Shown here piece by piece: positions 32,034 through 41,080 of a stretch of 42,576 nt of DNA (position 1 is the first letter of the stretch; each line of letters opens with the position of its first letter). The position numbers were made by a program, and so were the translations under genes. The notes beneath the pieces are model-generated. The model made no database searches. It saw nothing but the letters and a program-made list of their open reading frames with translations, and was not told the DNA's origin. Origin of the DNA: RECO01 sp050485385 (GTDB taxonomy: Bacteria; Pseudomonadota; Alphaproteobacteria; Geminicoccales; Geminicoccaceae); contig JBJHBG010000032.1 in NCBI GenBank assembly GCA_050485385.1, forward strand, positions 1 through 42,576. Direction: 5' to 3'.

Positions 32034-33608
32034 TCAAGCCCCGGTGGGGATCCACCACTCGCGACCGCGCACGGTCTCGACATATTCCGGCCAGCGATAG
32101 CCGACCGGTGGGGGATAGTCCTTGCCGAGCAAGGGCGGCAGCCATGCGCTGCCGCCAACGCCGCCGCCCGTCCGCTCGCTGAACTCGGCCTTGGCCGCCG
32201 CGAGCTTCTCCGGGCTGACGATCAGGTCGACCAGCGTGGCACCGATCACCTTGCCGGCGGTGAGGAACATCGGGTCCATCGCCGCCGGCAGCCCGCCGAG
32301 CGCCAAGTGCACCCAGTTCGGATAGCGATAGCCGGCCTTGGGCGCCTTCAGCCGCGGCCGGCCGACGAACAGGCGCACCGTCGGGCAGTGCCACGTATAT
32401 TCGACGTAGTCGTCGGAGGTGTAGTTCTGCTGCCAGGGCGGCAGCGAGTGGCGCAGGAGCTTTTCGCCGTCCTCGGGGTCGATCAGCCGCTCGATCTCGT
32501 CCATGAACGGCTCGGCCATCGGCTCCAGCCCAAGGTTCGTCTGCACCTCGCGGGCGAAGTCCTTGGCCTCGGCATCCCACGTCGGCGCGCCGATCGCCTC
32601 GAAGTTCTGGTAGGTCGTGCGCGCCAGGCTGTGGTTCCTCAGCCCCGGCCGGCACTTGCTGACCCAGCCGCTCCTGACGGTGCAATGGGTGATCGCCGCC
32701 ACGTGCTCGGCGTTGCGCTCCAGCACGCCCAGGATCCGTTCGGCCATTTCGATCGTCGGGCAGCGCCACGCATATTGGATCTGCGCGAAGCGCGGCGGCA
32801 GGTTGTCCGAGGTCGCCTGCCCCGCCGCCAGGATCGCCTCGTTGAGCGTCCAGGTGCCGGTGTGCGGCAGCATCGCTTCCTTGGTGTACTTGGTCGTGGT
32901 GTACATCAGGCAGACGGCGTCGATGGCGGCAGGCGCCCTGGCCATGGCGTGGCTGTTGGCGACCCCGCTCGCATCGGCCGGCTGCCAGCTCTCCGGGTCC
33001 GGGCACTCGAAGGTGTAGACCTTGGACCAGTAGCAGCCGCAATGCGTGTCCCAGGTGCAGGTGGTCGCCAGCGCCGGCAGCGACGTCGGATGCCAGGCGA
33101 TCATCGCGTCCAGCCCGTCGTAGTAGCCGTGGCTGGCATGGATCGGCTTGGAGCCGCACATCTTCTCCGCTGGCTCGCCGAAGAAGACCAGCCGGCCGTC
33201 GAGCCCGTGCGTTTCCATCGCATGCTTCGCCGCGAGCACGCCCGCGAGCCCGGCGAGGCCGAGCGCCGAATGCGGGTCGGTGTGGCCGGCGGCCCAGCGA
33301 TGCACGCCGTCGCGCGGCTTCTCGAAAGGCACCGGGTCCTGGCTGTTGCCCGGCACGGCGTCGTATTCGGCGTAGGAGGCGAGCACCGGCCCGCCTTTGC
33401 CCCAGCGCGCGACGAAGGCGGTCGGCATGCCCGCCGAGCCCTCTTCGACCTCGAACCCCTCGGCCCGCAGGCGCTCCACGTACCACGCGGCCGAGCGGTA
33501 CTCGCGCCAGGACGGCTCGTGGAAGTGCCAGACGGTCATGTGGTCGTCGGACAGGCGCTGGGCGTTGGCGTCGACCCAGCCGACGGCCGTTTGCTGTTCG
33601 GTCTTCAC
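32034..33608 (-). CDS. AbgB-like M20-family amidohydrolase
   Basis: 524 residues, longer than most M20 peptidases and like p-aminobenzoyl-glutamate hydrolase subunit B. Landmarks: VLASYAEYDAVPGNSQ (Asp83), GHTDPHSALG (109-118), VFFGEPAEKMCGSKP (Glu145) and MIAWHPTS (His173). The HACGHN motif common in the subgroup reads HTDPHS here, so the metal-ligand Cys is replaced by Asp111 while His113 is kept. It probably cleaves an amide bond of an imported compound. GTG start whose GTGA overlaps the permease stop. Directly followed by the amidinotransferase gene. Confidence 0.85.
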   Translation of the reverse strand: MKTEQQTAVGWVDANAQRLSDDHMTVWHFHEPSWREYRSAAWYVERLRAEGFEVEEGSAGMPTAFVARWGKGGPVLASYAEYDAVPGNSQDPVPFEKPRDGVHRWAAGHTDPHSALGLAGLAGVLAAKHAMETHGLDGRLVFFGEPAEKMCGSKPIHASHGYYDGLDAMIAWHPTSLPALATTCTWDTHCGCYWSKVYTFECPDPESWQPADASGVANSHAMARAPAAIDAVCLMYTTTKYTKEAMLPHTGTWTLNEAILAAGQATSDNLPPRFAQIQYAWRCPTIEMAERILGVLERNAEHVAAITHCTVRSGWVSKCRPGLRNHSLARTTYQNFEAIGAPTWDAEAKDFAREVQTNLGLEPMAEPFMDEIERLIDPEDGEKLLRHSLPPWQQNYTSDDYVEYTWHCPTVRLFVGRPRLKAPKAGYRYPNWVHLALGGLPAAMDPMFLTAGKVIGATLVDLIVSPEKLAAAKAEFSERTGGGVGGSAWLPPLLGKDYPPPVGYRWPEYVETVRGREWWIPTGA

Positions 33609-34402
33609 GTCTTCTTGACCCCTCTGAGCCCCTTGGTGGTCATCTGCAAGAGCAGGATGAGGAAGGTCGCGACGATCATCGTTGTCGCCACCGCCGCCAC
33701 CGTCGGGTCGATGTTCTCGTTGATGCCGTCCCAGATCGCCTTGGGCAGCAGGTAGATGTTGCGGCTGGTGATGAAGAGCAGGATGACGATCTCGTCCCAG
33801 CTGATGATGAACGCGAAGATCGCCCCCGCCAGGATGCCGGGCATGACGCAGGGCACCAGCACCCAGCGCACCGTCTGGCTCATATTGGCGCCCAAGGAGC
33901 GCGCCGCCTGCTCCAGCCGCATGTCGAGATTGGCGAGTGCTGCCGAGACCGTGATCACGACGTAGGGCACGCCGATGATGGTGTGGGTGAGGATGACGCC
34001 GGCATAGGTGTCGATCAGCCCCAGCTCGATCCAAAAGCGGTAGAAGGCGAGCGCGTGGACGATGCCGGGCACGATGATCGGCAGCAGCATGAGGAGGCGC
34101 ACCATTTCGCTGGTGCGGTTGGCGAGGCGCCAGCAGGCGATGGCGCAGAGCGTGCCGAGCACGGTGGCGATGCTTGCCGAGACGATGCTGACGAAGAACG
34201 AGCGCAGGATCGAATCGCGCCAGAACGGGTTGGTCACCATGCCGGCGTAGTGCTGGAACGAGATGCCTTCCTGCGGGAACGACAGAAAGCGCTGGTCGGT
34301 CAGAGACACCGGCACGACGACGAACATCGGCAGGACGAGAAAGGCCACCACCGTCCAGGCGAGACCGAGCATGACCATGAACTGCCAGGAGCGGCGCTCC
34401 AT
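33605..34402 (-). CDS. ABC transporter permease, PotC-type
   Basis: 265 residues, six membrane helices. The EAA loop reads AARSLGANMSQTVRWVLVP, where the ATPase docks. IISWDEIVILLFI is typical of the PotC/YdcV group of spermidine, putrescine and related importers. ATG overlaps the stop of the first permease by one base and its own stop overlaps the M20 gene's GTG. The ATP-binding subunit is not in this operon; the PotA-like gene at 39952-41025 is the likely partner. Confidence 0.92.
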   Translation of the reverse strand: MERRSWQFMVMLGLAWTVVAFLVLPMFVVVPVSLTDQRFLSFPQEGISFQHYAGMVTNPFWRDSILRSFFVSIVSASIATVLGTLCAIACWRLANRTSEMVRLLMLLPIIVPGIVHALAFYRFWIELGLIDTYAGVILTHTIIGVPYVVITVSAALANLDMRLEQAARSLGANMSQTVRWVLVPCVMPGILAGAIFAFIISWDEIVILLFITSRNIYLLPKAIWDGINENIDPTVAAVATTMIVATFLILLLQMTTKGLRGVKKT

Positions 34403-35319
34403 CACTTGGCTCCGAACATGGTGCGCAGGTCGACGATGCGCGCCATCAGGGCGATCAGGCCGAGGGTGGCGACCAGGACGGTGGTCGCCAGCATGGTGGC
34501 GAGCCCCCAGCGGAGCGTCTGGTCCATCGAGAACCAGATATATTCCGAGACCATCACCACCCGCCCGCCGCCCAGAAGCGCCGGGGTGACGAAGAAGCCG
34601 AGCGAGAAGACGAAGACGAGGATCAACGCACCGACGAGGCCGGGGGCCGAGAGCGGCAGATAGACCCGCCAAAAGGCGCCGAACGGCCCCGCCCCCAGGC
34701 CGCGCGCGGCCAGCATCACCCGCTGGTCGATGCCCTGCATGTTCGCGAACAAGGGCAGGATGGCGTAGGGCAGCATGTAGTGGACCATGCCGATGACGAC
34801 GCCCGTCTCCACGCGCACCAGTCGAAGCCCGCCCTGGACGAGACCCAGTTCGCGCAGCGGTTCGTAGAAGAAGTTGATGACCTCGTAGCCTGGCCCACCG
34901 TTGCGCAGGAGCAAAATCCAGGCGAAGGCGCGGATCAGGACCGAGAGCCAGAAGGTCAACAGCACGCCGAACAGCATCAACAGGCGCTGCTGCTGGTCGA
35001 CGTGGACCATGGCAAAGGCCACGAGATAGCCGAGAGCCACGGTGATGACCGTAGTGATGACGCAGACACGGGCCGTGCGCCACAACAGCCGCTGCAACCC
35101 TGCCTCGGTGCCGAGCAGGCCGTAATTGCCGAGCGCCAGCGCCTCGGCGCCGGGCGTGATCTCGGTGAAGCTGATCCACAAGACCTGGAACAGCGGCCAC
35201 ACGTAGAAGACGAGCAAAAGCAGCGTCGCCGGCAGGAGCAGCAGCCAATAGACGCTGGGCAGCCCCGGCCAGGATCGCGCCGCCGGCCGGGGTGCGGCCG
35301 CGGCGCGACCGAGAGCCAT
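34402..35319 (-). CDS. ABC transporter permease, PotB-type
   Basis: 305 residues, six membrane helices with an N-terminal cytoplasmic tail rich in Ala/Arg. YWLLLLPATLLLLVFYVWP is the first helix, and the EAA loop AARGLGAGPFGAFWRVYLP marks the ATPase contact. PotB/YdcU type; it pairs with the PotC-type subunit to form the channel. It follows the binding-protein gene by 10 bases. Confidence 0.93.
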   Translation of the reverse strand: MALGRAAAAPRPAARSWPGLPSVYWLLLLPATLLLLVFYVWPLFQVLWISFTEITPGAEALALGNYGLLGTEAGLQRLLWRTARVCVITTVITVALGYLVAFAMVHVDQQQRLLMLFGVLLTFWLSVLIRAFAWILLLRNGGPGYEVINFFYEPLRELGLVQGGLRLVRVETGVVIGMVHYMLPYAILPLFANMQGIDQRVMLAARGLGAGPFGAFWRVYLPLSAPGLVGALILVFVFSLGFFVTPALLGGGRVVMVSEYIWFSMDQTLRWGLATMLATTVLVATLGLIALMARIVDLRTMFGAK

Positions 35320-35329
35320 GGCTCGGGCC

Positions 35330-36454
35330 CTAGATCGAGATCAGGTCGAGATAGGCCTGGTTGGCACGGGCGACGTTGTTGCCGTACCACTGGCTGTCGA
35401 CCGGCAACTGCATGGCATAGTTCTCGGGGTCGGTGGCGTTGAAGCGCTGCAGCTCCGCCGGCACCAGGGATGCCGCCGCCGGGTTCGCCGGGGCGTTGCC
35501 GAACAACTCGAACAGCCGCACCTGCCGGGCCGGATCCTGCATCGAGGCGATGAACGGCCAGACGGCATCGCCGGCCGGGTTGTCCTTCGGTACCACCCAA
35601 GCACCGGGCAGCACGATCGCCTGGTTCCAGGTCCAGTCCCACTCGCCGCCGGTCTCGTCGTAGATCGACTTCACCCGCGTGTTCCAAAAGCAGCCCATGA
35701 CGACGTCCTTTTGCCGCATGAGCTGCTGGCTCTCGGCGCCGCTCGCCCAGAAAATGCAGTCGTCGAGGATGCCCCGGATGGTGTCGAAGGCGAGCTGCTC
35801 CTTGGCGGGCGTCAGGGGATAGATCTCCTCCATCTCCAGCCCGGCACCCATCAGCGCCACCTCGATGTGGCCGAGCACGTCGCGGCGCATCGACCGGAAG
35901 CCCGGGAAGTCGCGCGTGTTGAAGAAGTCGACCCAGTTCTTCGGCGCCTCGTCCGCCGAATACTCGGAGGTGTCGTAGGCAAGGACGAAGCTGTAGATGT
36001 AGTTCGTCACGCCCCACTGGAAGTCCATGCCGGGGAACAGCTTGGCGCGGTCGACCACGTCGTAGTCGATTTCGCGGGCGTAGCCGTCCTGGCCGAGTTG
36101 GATCGAACTGCCGCCGCCGCTGTCGCAGACGTCCCAGGTGACGGCCCCGCTCTCGACCATGGCGCGGATGCGACCCTGGCTCGGCCCCGAGCCGTCGACG
36201 AGCACGCGGATGCCGGTCTCCGCTTCGTAGGGCCGGGTGAAGGCGTCGCTGAAATACTCGATGGCATCGCCGCCCCAGTTGACGAGCACGATCTCCTGCG
36301 GCTGGGCCAAGGCGCGGCGGTCGAGACCGAGGGCCGGCACCGCACCGAGGGCGGCGAGCCCGGCGAGGAGCTGACGGCGGCCGATCAGTCCCTTGGCGTG
36401 GCGCTCGAGCGCAAGCTGGACGAGGTCGGCGTGGAACGACTGGGCTCGACGCAT
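35330..36454 (-). CDS. ABC transporter periplasmic binding protein, PotD/YdcS-type
   Basis: 374 residues. An unusual 36-residue lead precedes a Tat-like signal IGRRQLLAGLAALGAVPALG, so export may be via the Tat pathway. The mature part opens EIVLVNWGGDAIEYFSDAF and has FNTRDFPGFRSMRRDVLGH, then MGCFWNTRVKSIYDE, as in polyamine-type binding proteins. It captures the substrate for the two permeases downstream. ATG 36454 is chosen for GGGAGA about 9 bases upstream. First gene of the minus-strand operon; divergent from the YtcJ-like amidohydrolase across 104 bases. Confidence 0.92.
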   Translation of the reverse strand: MRRAQSFHADLVQLALERHAKGLIGRRQLLAGLAALGAVPALGLDRRALAQPQEIVLVNWGGDAIEYFSDAFTRPYEAETGIRVLVDGSGPSQGRIRAMVESGAVTWDVCDSGGGSSIQLGQDGYAREIDYDVVDRAKLFPGMDFQWGVTNYIYSFVLAYDTSEYSADEAPKNWVDFFNTRDFPGFRSMRRDVLGHIEVALMGAGLEMEEIYPLTPAKEQLAFDTIRGILDDCIFWASGAESQQLMRQKDVVMGCFWNTRVKSIYDETGGEWDWTWNQAIVLPGAWVVPKDNPAGDAVWPFIASMQDPARQVRLFELFGNAPANPAAASLVPAELQRFNATDPENYAMQLPVDSQWYGNNVARANQAYLDLISI

Positions 36455-36558
36455 GGCGCGGGTCTCCCGTTGACTTCGTTGGAGCGGCGGACTTGCTGCG
36501 CTCGGTACGCAACTGCCATACCAAGACGGCACCGCGCAACTCGGAGGAGAGCATCCTA

Positions 36559-38184
36559 GTGCCCGCCATCGCTGCCGACACGGTCTTTCTCGACGGCCGC
36601 ATCGTCACCTTCGAGCCGGAACGGCCGCACGCCGAAGCCCTCGCCGCCCGCGGCGGCCGCATCCTCGCGCTCGGCAGCACCGCCGAAATCGAGGCCCTGG
36701 CCGGCCCCGCAACGCGCACGGTCGACCTCCAGGGCCGCACCGTCGTCCCCGGCATCGTCGAGAGCCACGCCCATCCCGACAGCTACGGCGTCAAGCTCAC
36801 CAAGCATCACCTCCTGGCACCCGACCGCTTCCCCACGCTCGATGCCGTGCTCGCCCACATCGACCGAGTGACGCTCGATGCGGCACCGGATGCCTGGTTC
36901 GTGGGCTATCGCTACGATGACAACAAGCAGGGCGGCTGGCCGACGCTCGACCAGCTCGACCGTGTGAGCAACGGCCGGCCGCTGTTCGTCTGGCGCACCG
37001 ACCATCACGTCGGCTTCGCCAACCGGCGCGCGCTCGAGCTTGCCGGCATCGACGCCGATACGCCCAACCCGCCCTTCGGCCACATCGACCGCGATGCGGC
37101 AGGCCGGCCCACGGGGCTCTTGCGCGAGACCGCCATGGCCCCCTTCACCACCCTGTTCGACGCCGAGGATACGGTCGAGGACTACGCCCGCGGCCTCGTC
37201 CGCGTGTTCGAGGAGTTCGCTGCGGTCGGCATCACCAGCGTCGTCAACTCGCTCGCCTCGTCGAAGGCGATCCGCGCCTACCAGCTCATGCGCGAACGGG
37301 GCAACCTCGCCTTGCGCGTCGGCCTGCTCGTCAGCGGCCGCGAGCTGGGGCTGATCGAGAGCTACGTCCGAGCCGGGATCCGCTCCGGCTTCGGCGACGA
37401 GTGGATCAGGGTGATCGGCGCCGAATGGTGCCCCGACTGCTCCACCAGCGGGCGCACGGCCGCCTACTACGAGCCCTATGTCGGCAAGGCGGCGGTGGGC
37501 GAGCCGGACCCGAACACCGGCATCCTGCTCTACGACGCGGACGACCTCGCCCGCCGGGTGACGGAGGCACACGGCGCCGGGCTTCAGGTCTGCCTCGACG
37601 GAGTCGGCGACCGTGGCATCGACTTCTGCCTGGATGCGCTGGAAGCGGCACTCGCGGCGCACCCCAAGGACGACCACCGCCTCCGCGTCGAGCACTGCTG
37701 CTACGTCACCCCGGCGATCCAGGAGCGGCTTCTCCGCAGCGGCATCGTCGACAGTTCGGCCACCGGCTTCATGTACTCGCTGGGTGACGCCTATGTCCGC
37801 AACCGTGGGCGCGAGGCCATGCGCCACATGTGGCCGCACCGCACGCTGCTCGACCGCGGCGTGCGCGTCGCCGGCCATTCGGATGCGCCGGTGTGCAGCT
37901 CCAACCCGTTCCTCGCCATCCACGCCATGGTCAACCGGGTGAGCGACACCGGCACCGACCTCGATGCCCGCGAGGCCATCACCGTCGAGGAGGCGCTGCG
38001 GGCCTACACCATCGACGCCGCCTGGATCGGCCGCGAGGAGCACGACAAGGGCTCGCTCGCCCCCGGCAAGCTCTGCGACCTCGCGGTACTCGACCGCGAC
38101 GTTTTCGCGATCGATCCCGCGGACCTTGCCGAGACGCAGGTCCTGATGACGGTGGTCGGCGGCAAGGTGGTGTTCCAGCGATGA
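36559..38184 (+). CDS. YtcJ-like metal-dependent amidohydrolase
   Basis: 541 residues from a GTG start preceded by GGAGGAG at about 9 bases; the open frame upstream lacks a site. Amidohydrolase superfamily: HxH in ESHAHPDSYG, a late HSDAPVCSSNPFLAIHAMV, and REEHDKGSLAPGKLCDLAVL at the end, as in YtcJ and N-substituted formamide deformylase. It hydrolyses an amide or formamide bond; substrate unknown. Divergent from the ABC import operon, whose promoter region it shares, so it may act on the same substrate. Stop overlaps the next start (ATGA). Confidence 0.9.
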   Translation: MPAIAADTVFLDGRIVTFEPERPHAEALAARGGRILALGSTAEIEALAGPATRTVDLQGRTVVPGIVESHAHPDSYGVKLTKHHLLAPDRFPTLDAVLAHIDRVTLDAAPDAWFVGYRYDDNKQGGWPTLDQLDRVSNGRPLFVWRTDHHVGFANRRALELAGIDADTPNPPFGHIDRDAAGRPTGLLRETAMAPFTTLFDAEDTVEDYARGLVRVFEEFAAVGITSVVNSLASSKAIRAYQLMRERGNLALRVGLLVSGRELGLIESYVRAGIRSGFGDEWIRVIGAEWCPDCSTSGRTAAYYEPYVGKAAVGEPDPNTGILLYDADDLARRVTEAHGAGLQVCLDGVGDRGIDFCLDALEAALAAHPKDDHRLRVEHCCYVTPAIQERLLRSGIVDSSATGFMYSLGDAYVRNRGREAMRHMWPHRTLLDRGVRVAGHSDAPVCSSNPFLAIHAMVNRVSDTGTDLDAREAITVEEALRAYTIDAAWIGREEHDKGSLAPGKLCDLAVLDRDVFAIDPADLAETQVLMTVVGGKVVFQR

Positions 38185-38699
38185 GGCTCCGCCCCGCCAC
38201 GGCCGGCGACCGGGACCTCCTCGAGCACTGGGACCGCCAACCCCATGTCCAGGCAGCGCTCGGCAGCGACGGCCCGTTCGACTGGGCCGCCGAGCTGGAC
38301 CGGAACCTTGCCGGCGTCGAGATGCTGATCGCGGAGGACGACGGCCGCCCGGTCGGCTTCGTGCAGGTGATCGATCCCGCCATCGAGCCCTTTCGCTACT
38401 GGGGCGAGGTGGGGCCCGGCCTGCGCGCGGTCGACATCTGGCTCGGCGACGCCGCCGATCTCGGCCGCGGCCTCGGCACGCGGATCATGCGCGCCGTCCT
38501 CGCCCGCTGCTTCGCCGATCCGACCGTACAGGCGGTGTTGGTCGATCCGCTGGCGCAGAACGAGCGGGCGCACCGCTTCTACGCGCGAGTAGGCTTCCGC
38601 CCGGCGGAGCGCCGCCGGTTCGGCGACGACGACTGCCTCGTCATGCGCGTCGACCGCGACGGCTGGCGTCAGTCGAGTGCCGCGAACGCCGGCGCGTAG
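38181..38699 (+). CDS. GNAT N-acetyltransferase, AAC(6')-like
   Basis: 172 residues. The acetyl-CoA motif is LGRGLGTRIMRAVLARCF (about 95-112), followed by LVDPLAQNERAHRFYARVGF, the usual GNAT end. N-terminal MRLRPATAGDRDLLEHW and YWGEVGPGLRAVDIWLGD resemble AAC(6')-Ib and related aminoglycoside or amine acetyltransferases, but an acceptor cannot be named. ATGA-coupled to the amidohydrolase gene. Its last 31 bases overlap the convergent second GNAT gene. Confidence 0.9.
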   Translation: MRLRPATAGDRDLLEHWDRQPHVQAALGSDGPFDWAAELDRNLAGVEMLIAEDDGRPVGFVQVIDPAIEPFRYWGEVGPGLRAVDIWLGDAADLGRGLGTRIMRAVLARCFADPTVQAVLVDPLAQNERAHRFYARVGFRPAERRRFGDDDCLVMRVDRDGWRQSSAANAGA

Positions 38700-39175
38700 T
38701 GGACCTCGCCGCTGGTGCGGGGCAGCCCTTCGGGCCGAAGCGGCCGTACCATGAAATACGGGCCGGCGTAGGGCGAGACGAAGCCCGCGGCCTGCTCCAC
38801 ACCGAAGCCGAAGCGGCCGTAGAAGGCGGGATCGCCCAGCGCGAACACGGCGGCAAAGCCTGCGGCTGCGGCACGGTCGAGCCCCGCCTCCATCAGCGCC
38901 GTGCCGACGCCCCGGCCGCGCGCCGCCGCCGCCACCGCCAGCGGGCCGAGGCCCAGCGCCGGGAACGGCGCCCGCAGCCGCGACAGCAGCAGATGCCCGG
39001 CAAGGGCGGACCCGTCGTGCACGACGAGGCCGAGCCACGCGTCGCCATCGTCGCGCAGCCGCTCGACGAGGTCGGCCTCGGCGGCGGTGGGAAAGGCCCC
39101 GAGCAGCAGAGCACGCACGGCGGCGGCGGCGTCCGGCTGCTCCGCCTCGACGCGAACCGTCGGCTCAGCCGGCAT
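38669..39175 (-). CDS. GNAT N-acetyltransferase, YhbS-like
   Basis: 168 residues. LGPLAVAAAARGRGVGTALM (about 79-98) carries the acetyl-CoA motif, and FALGDPAFYGRFGFG is characteristic of the YhbS group (putative acetyltransferases of unknown target). The ATG overlaps the last 11 bases of the tenA-like gene, so the two are coupled. Convergent overlap of 31 bases with the AAC-like gene. Confidence 0.9.
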   Translation of the reverse strand: MPAEPTVRVEAEQPDAAAAVRALLLGAFPTAAEADLVERLRDDGDAWLGLVVHDGSALAGHLLLSRLRAPFPALGLGPLAVAAAARGRGVGTALMEAGLDRAAAAGFAAVFALGDPAFYGRFGFGVEQAAGFVSPYAGPYFMVRPLRPEGLPRTSGEVHYAPAFAALD

Positions 39176-39818
39176 AGGCTTCGTCGAAGAACGCTCGCTC
39201 CAGCGCCACCGCGCGCCGGAACCGCTCGGCGATGCGGTCGCGGCCGGCCGCATCGGCCGCCTCGTAGGCCCGATCCAGCTCGGCGCGGAGGAACTCGACC
39301 CAAGCCTCGAAGGCGGCACCACTGTGCAGGTCGATCCACTCGCGGCAGACGAACCAGTCCGGCTCGCGGTCGGCAACCGGCGCGGCCCAGGAGAGATAGA
39401 CCCACTCCGCCACGGTGAGCACGGCCATCGTCGCACCGTAGTCGCCGCTGTCGGCAGCCTCCCGCATCAGCTCGCGAAAGCCTTCGGTCGGCGCCGCCAG
39501 GGTGGGTGCTGCGCGCTCCGCCTCCGCTACGCCGAGAGCATCGAACGAGCGTTGAAAGTACGTGTTCTCCTCGGACACCACGAGCCCCATGAAGCGGCCG
39601 AGCGGGATGCGCTGGGGCAACGCGGGGGCACGGTGGATCGCCGCCCCCAACAACGCCACGAAGGCGTCGATGAACTGATAGTCCTGCACGAGGTAGCGGC
39701 GCAGGACGTCGTGCGGGATGGTCCCGGCGGCAAGCTCCTCGGCGAAGCGATGCGTCGCCGCCGCCGTCCAGTCCGGCTCGCTCGCCCGCCGCAGCCGTTC
39801 GCTCGGTCGATCCTGCAT
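39165..39818 (-). CDS. TenA-family protein (probably TenA_E type)
   Basis: 217 residues, all-helical. VQDYQFIDAFVALL (Asp46, Tyr47), VSEENTYFQRSF, a late EWIDLHSG and the C-terminal ERAFFDEAY (Glu207) fit TenA. Thiaminase II-type TenA uses Cys at the position corresponding to Ala137 (VLTVAEWVY); that Cys is absent here, and Glu138 follows it, as expected of the TenA_E class, which salvages other amino-pyrimidine derivatives. No thiamine riboswitch is seen upstream. GGGAGGAG lies before the ATG. Separated from the ATPase gene by a composite hairpin element. Confidence 0.85.
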   Translation of the reverse strand: MQDRPSERLRRASEPDWTAAATHRFAEELAAGTIPHDVLRRYLVQDYQFIDAFVALLGAAIHRAPALPQRIPLGRFMGLVVSEENTYFQRSFDALGVAEAERAAPTLAAPTEGFRELMREAADSGDYGATMAVLTVAEWVYLSWAAPVADREPDWFVCREWIDLHSGAAFEAWVEFLRAELDRAYEAADAAGRDRIAERFRRAVALERAFFDEAYAG

Positions 39819-39846
39819 CGGTCTCCTCCCGTGGGTTCGTAAGGAA

Positions 39847-39941
39847 CGGGGGGTTTTTGGCCCCCCGCGCCCCCCGATGACTGCCGACGGCCAAAGGCCG
39901 TCGGTCGGGGGTTCCAGGGGGGACCATCAAGTCCCCCCTGG
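39847..39941. repeat. Composite of three consecutive perfect hairpins
   Basis: Three hairpins in 95 bases: CGGGGGG / CCCCCCG (39847-39867), CCGACGGCC-AAA-GGCCGTCGG (39884-39904), and CCAGGGGGGAC / GTCCCCCCTGG (39914-39941, 11-base stem). They lie between the stop of the ATPase gene and the start of the tenA-like gene on the minus strand; they could terminate or attenuate transcription and resemble the other hairpins at 12924 and 30969. Confidence 0.75.
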
Positions 39942-39951
39942 CCAGCCTGGC

Positions 39952-41025
<1,074 letters not shown>

Positions 41026-41080
41026 GCTCGTGTCCTTCGTCGTGGCGCGGGCGGCCCAGCTAGGGCCGGGCCAAGCGTCG

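Noticed and set aside
39819..39951. Thiamine (THI) riboswitch before the tenA-like gene
   Set aside because: The region consists of three GC hairpins and none of the conserved THI-box segments is seen.
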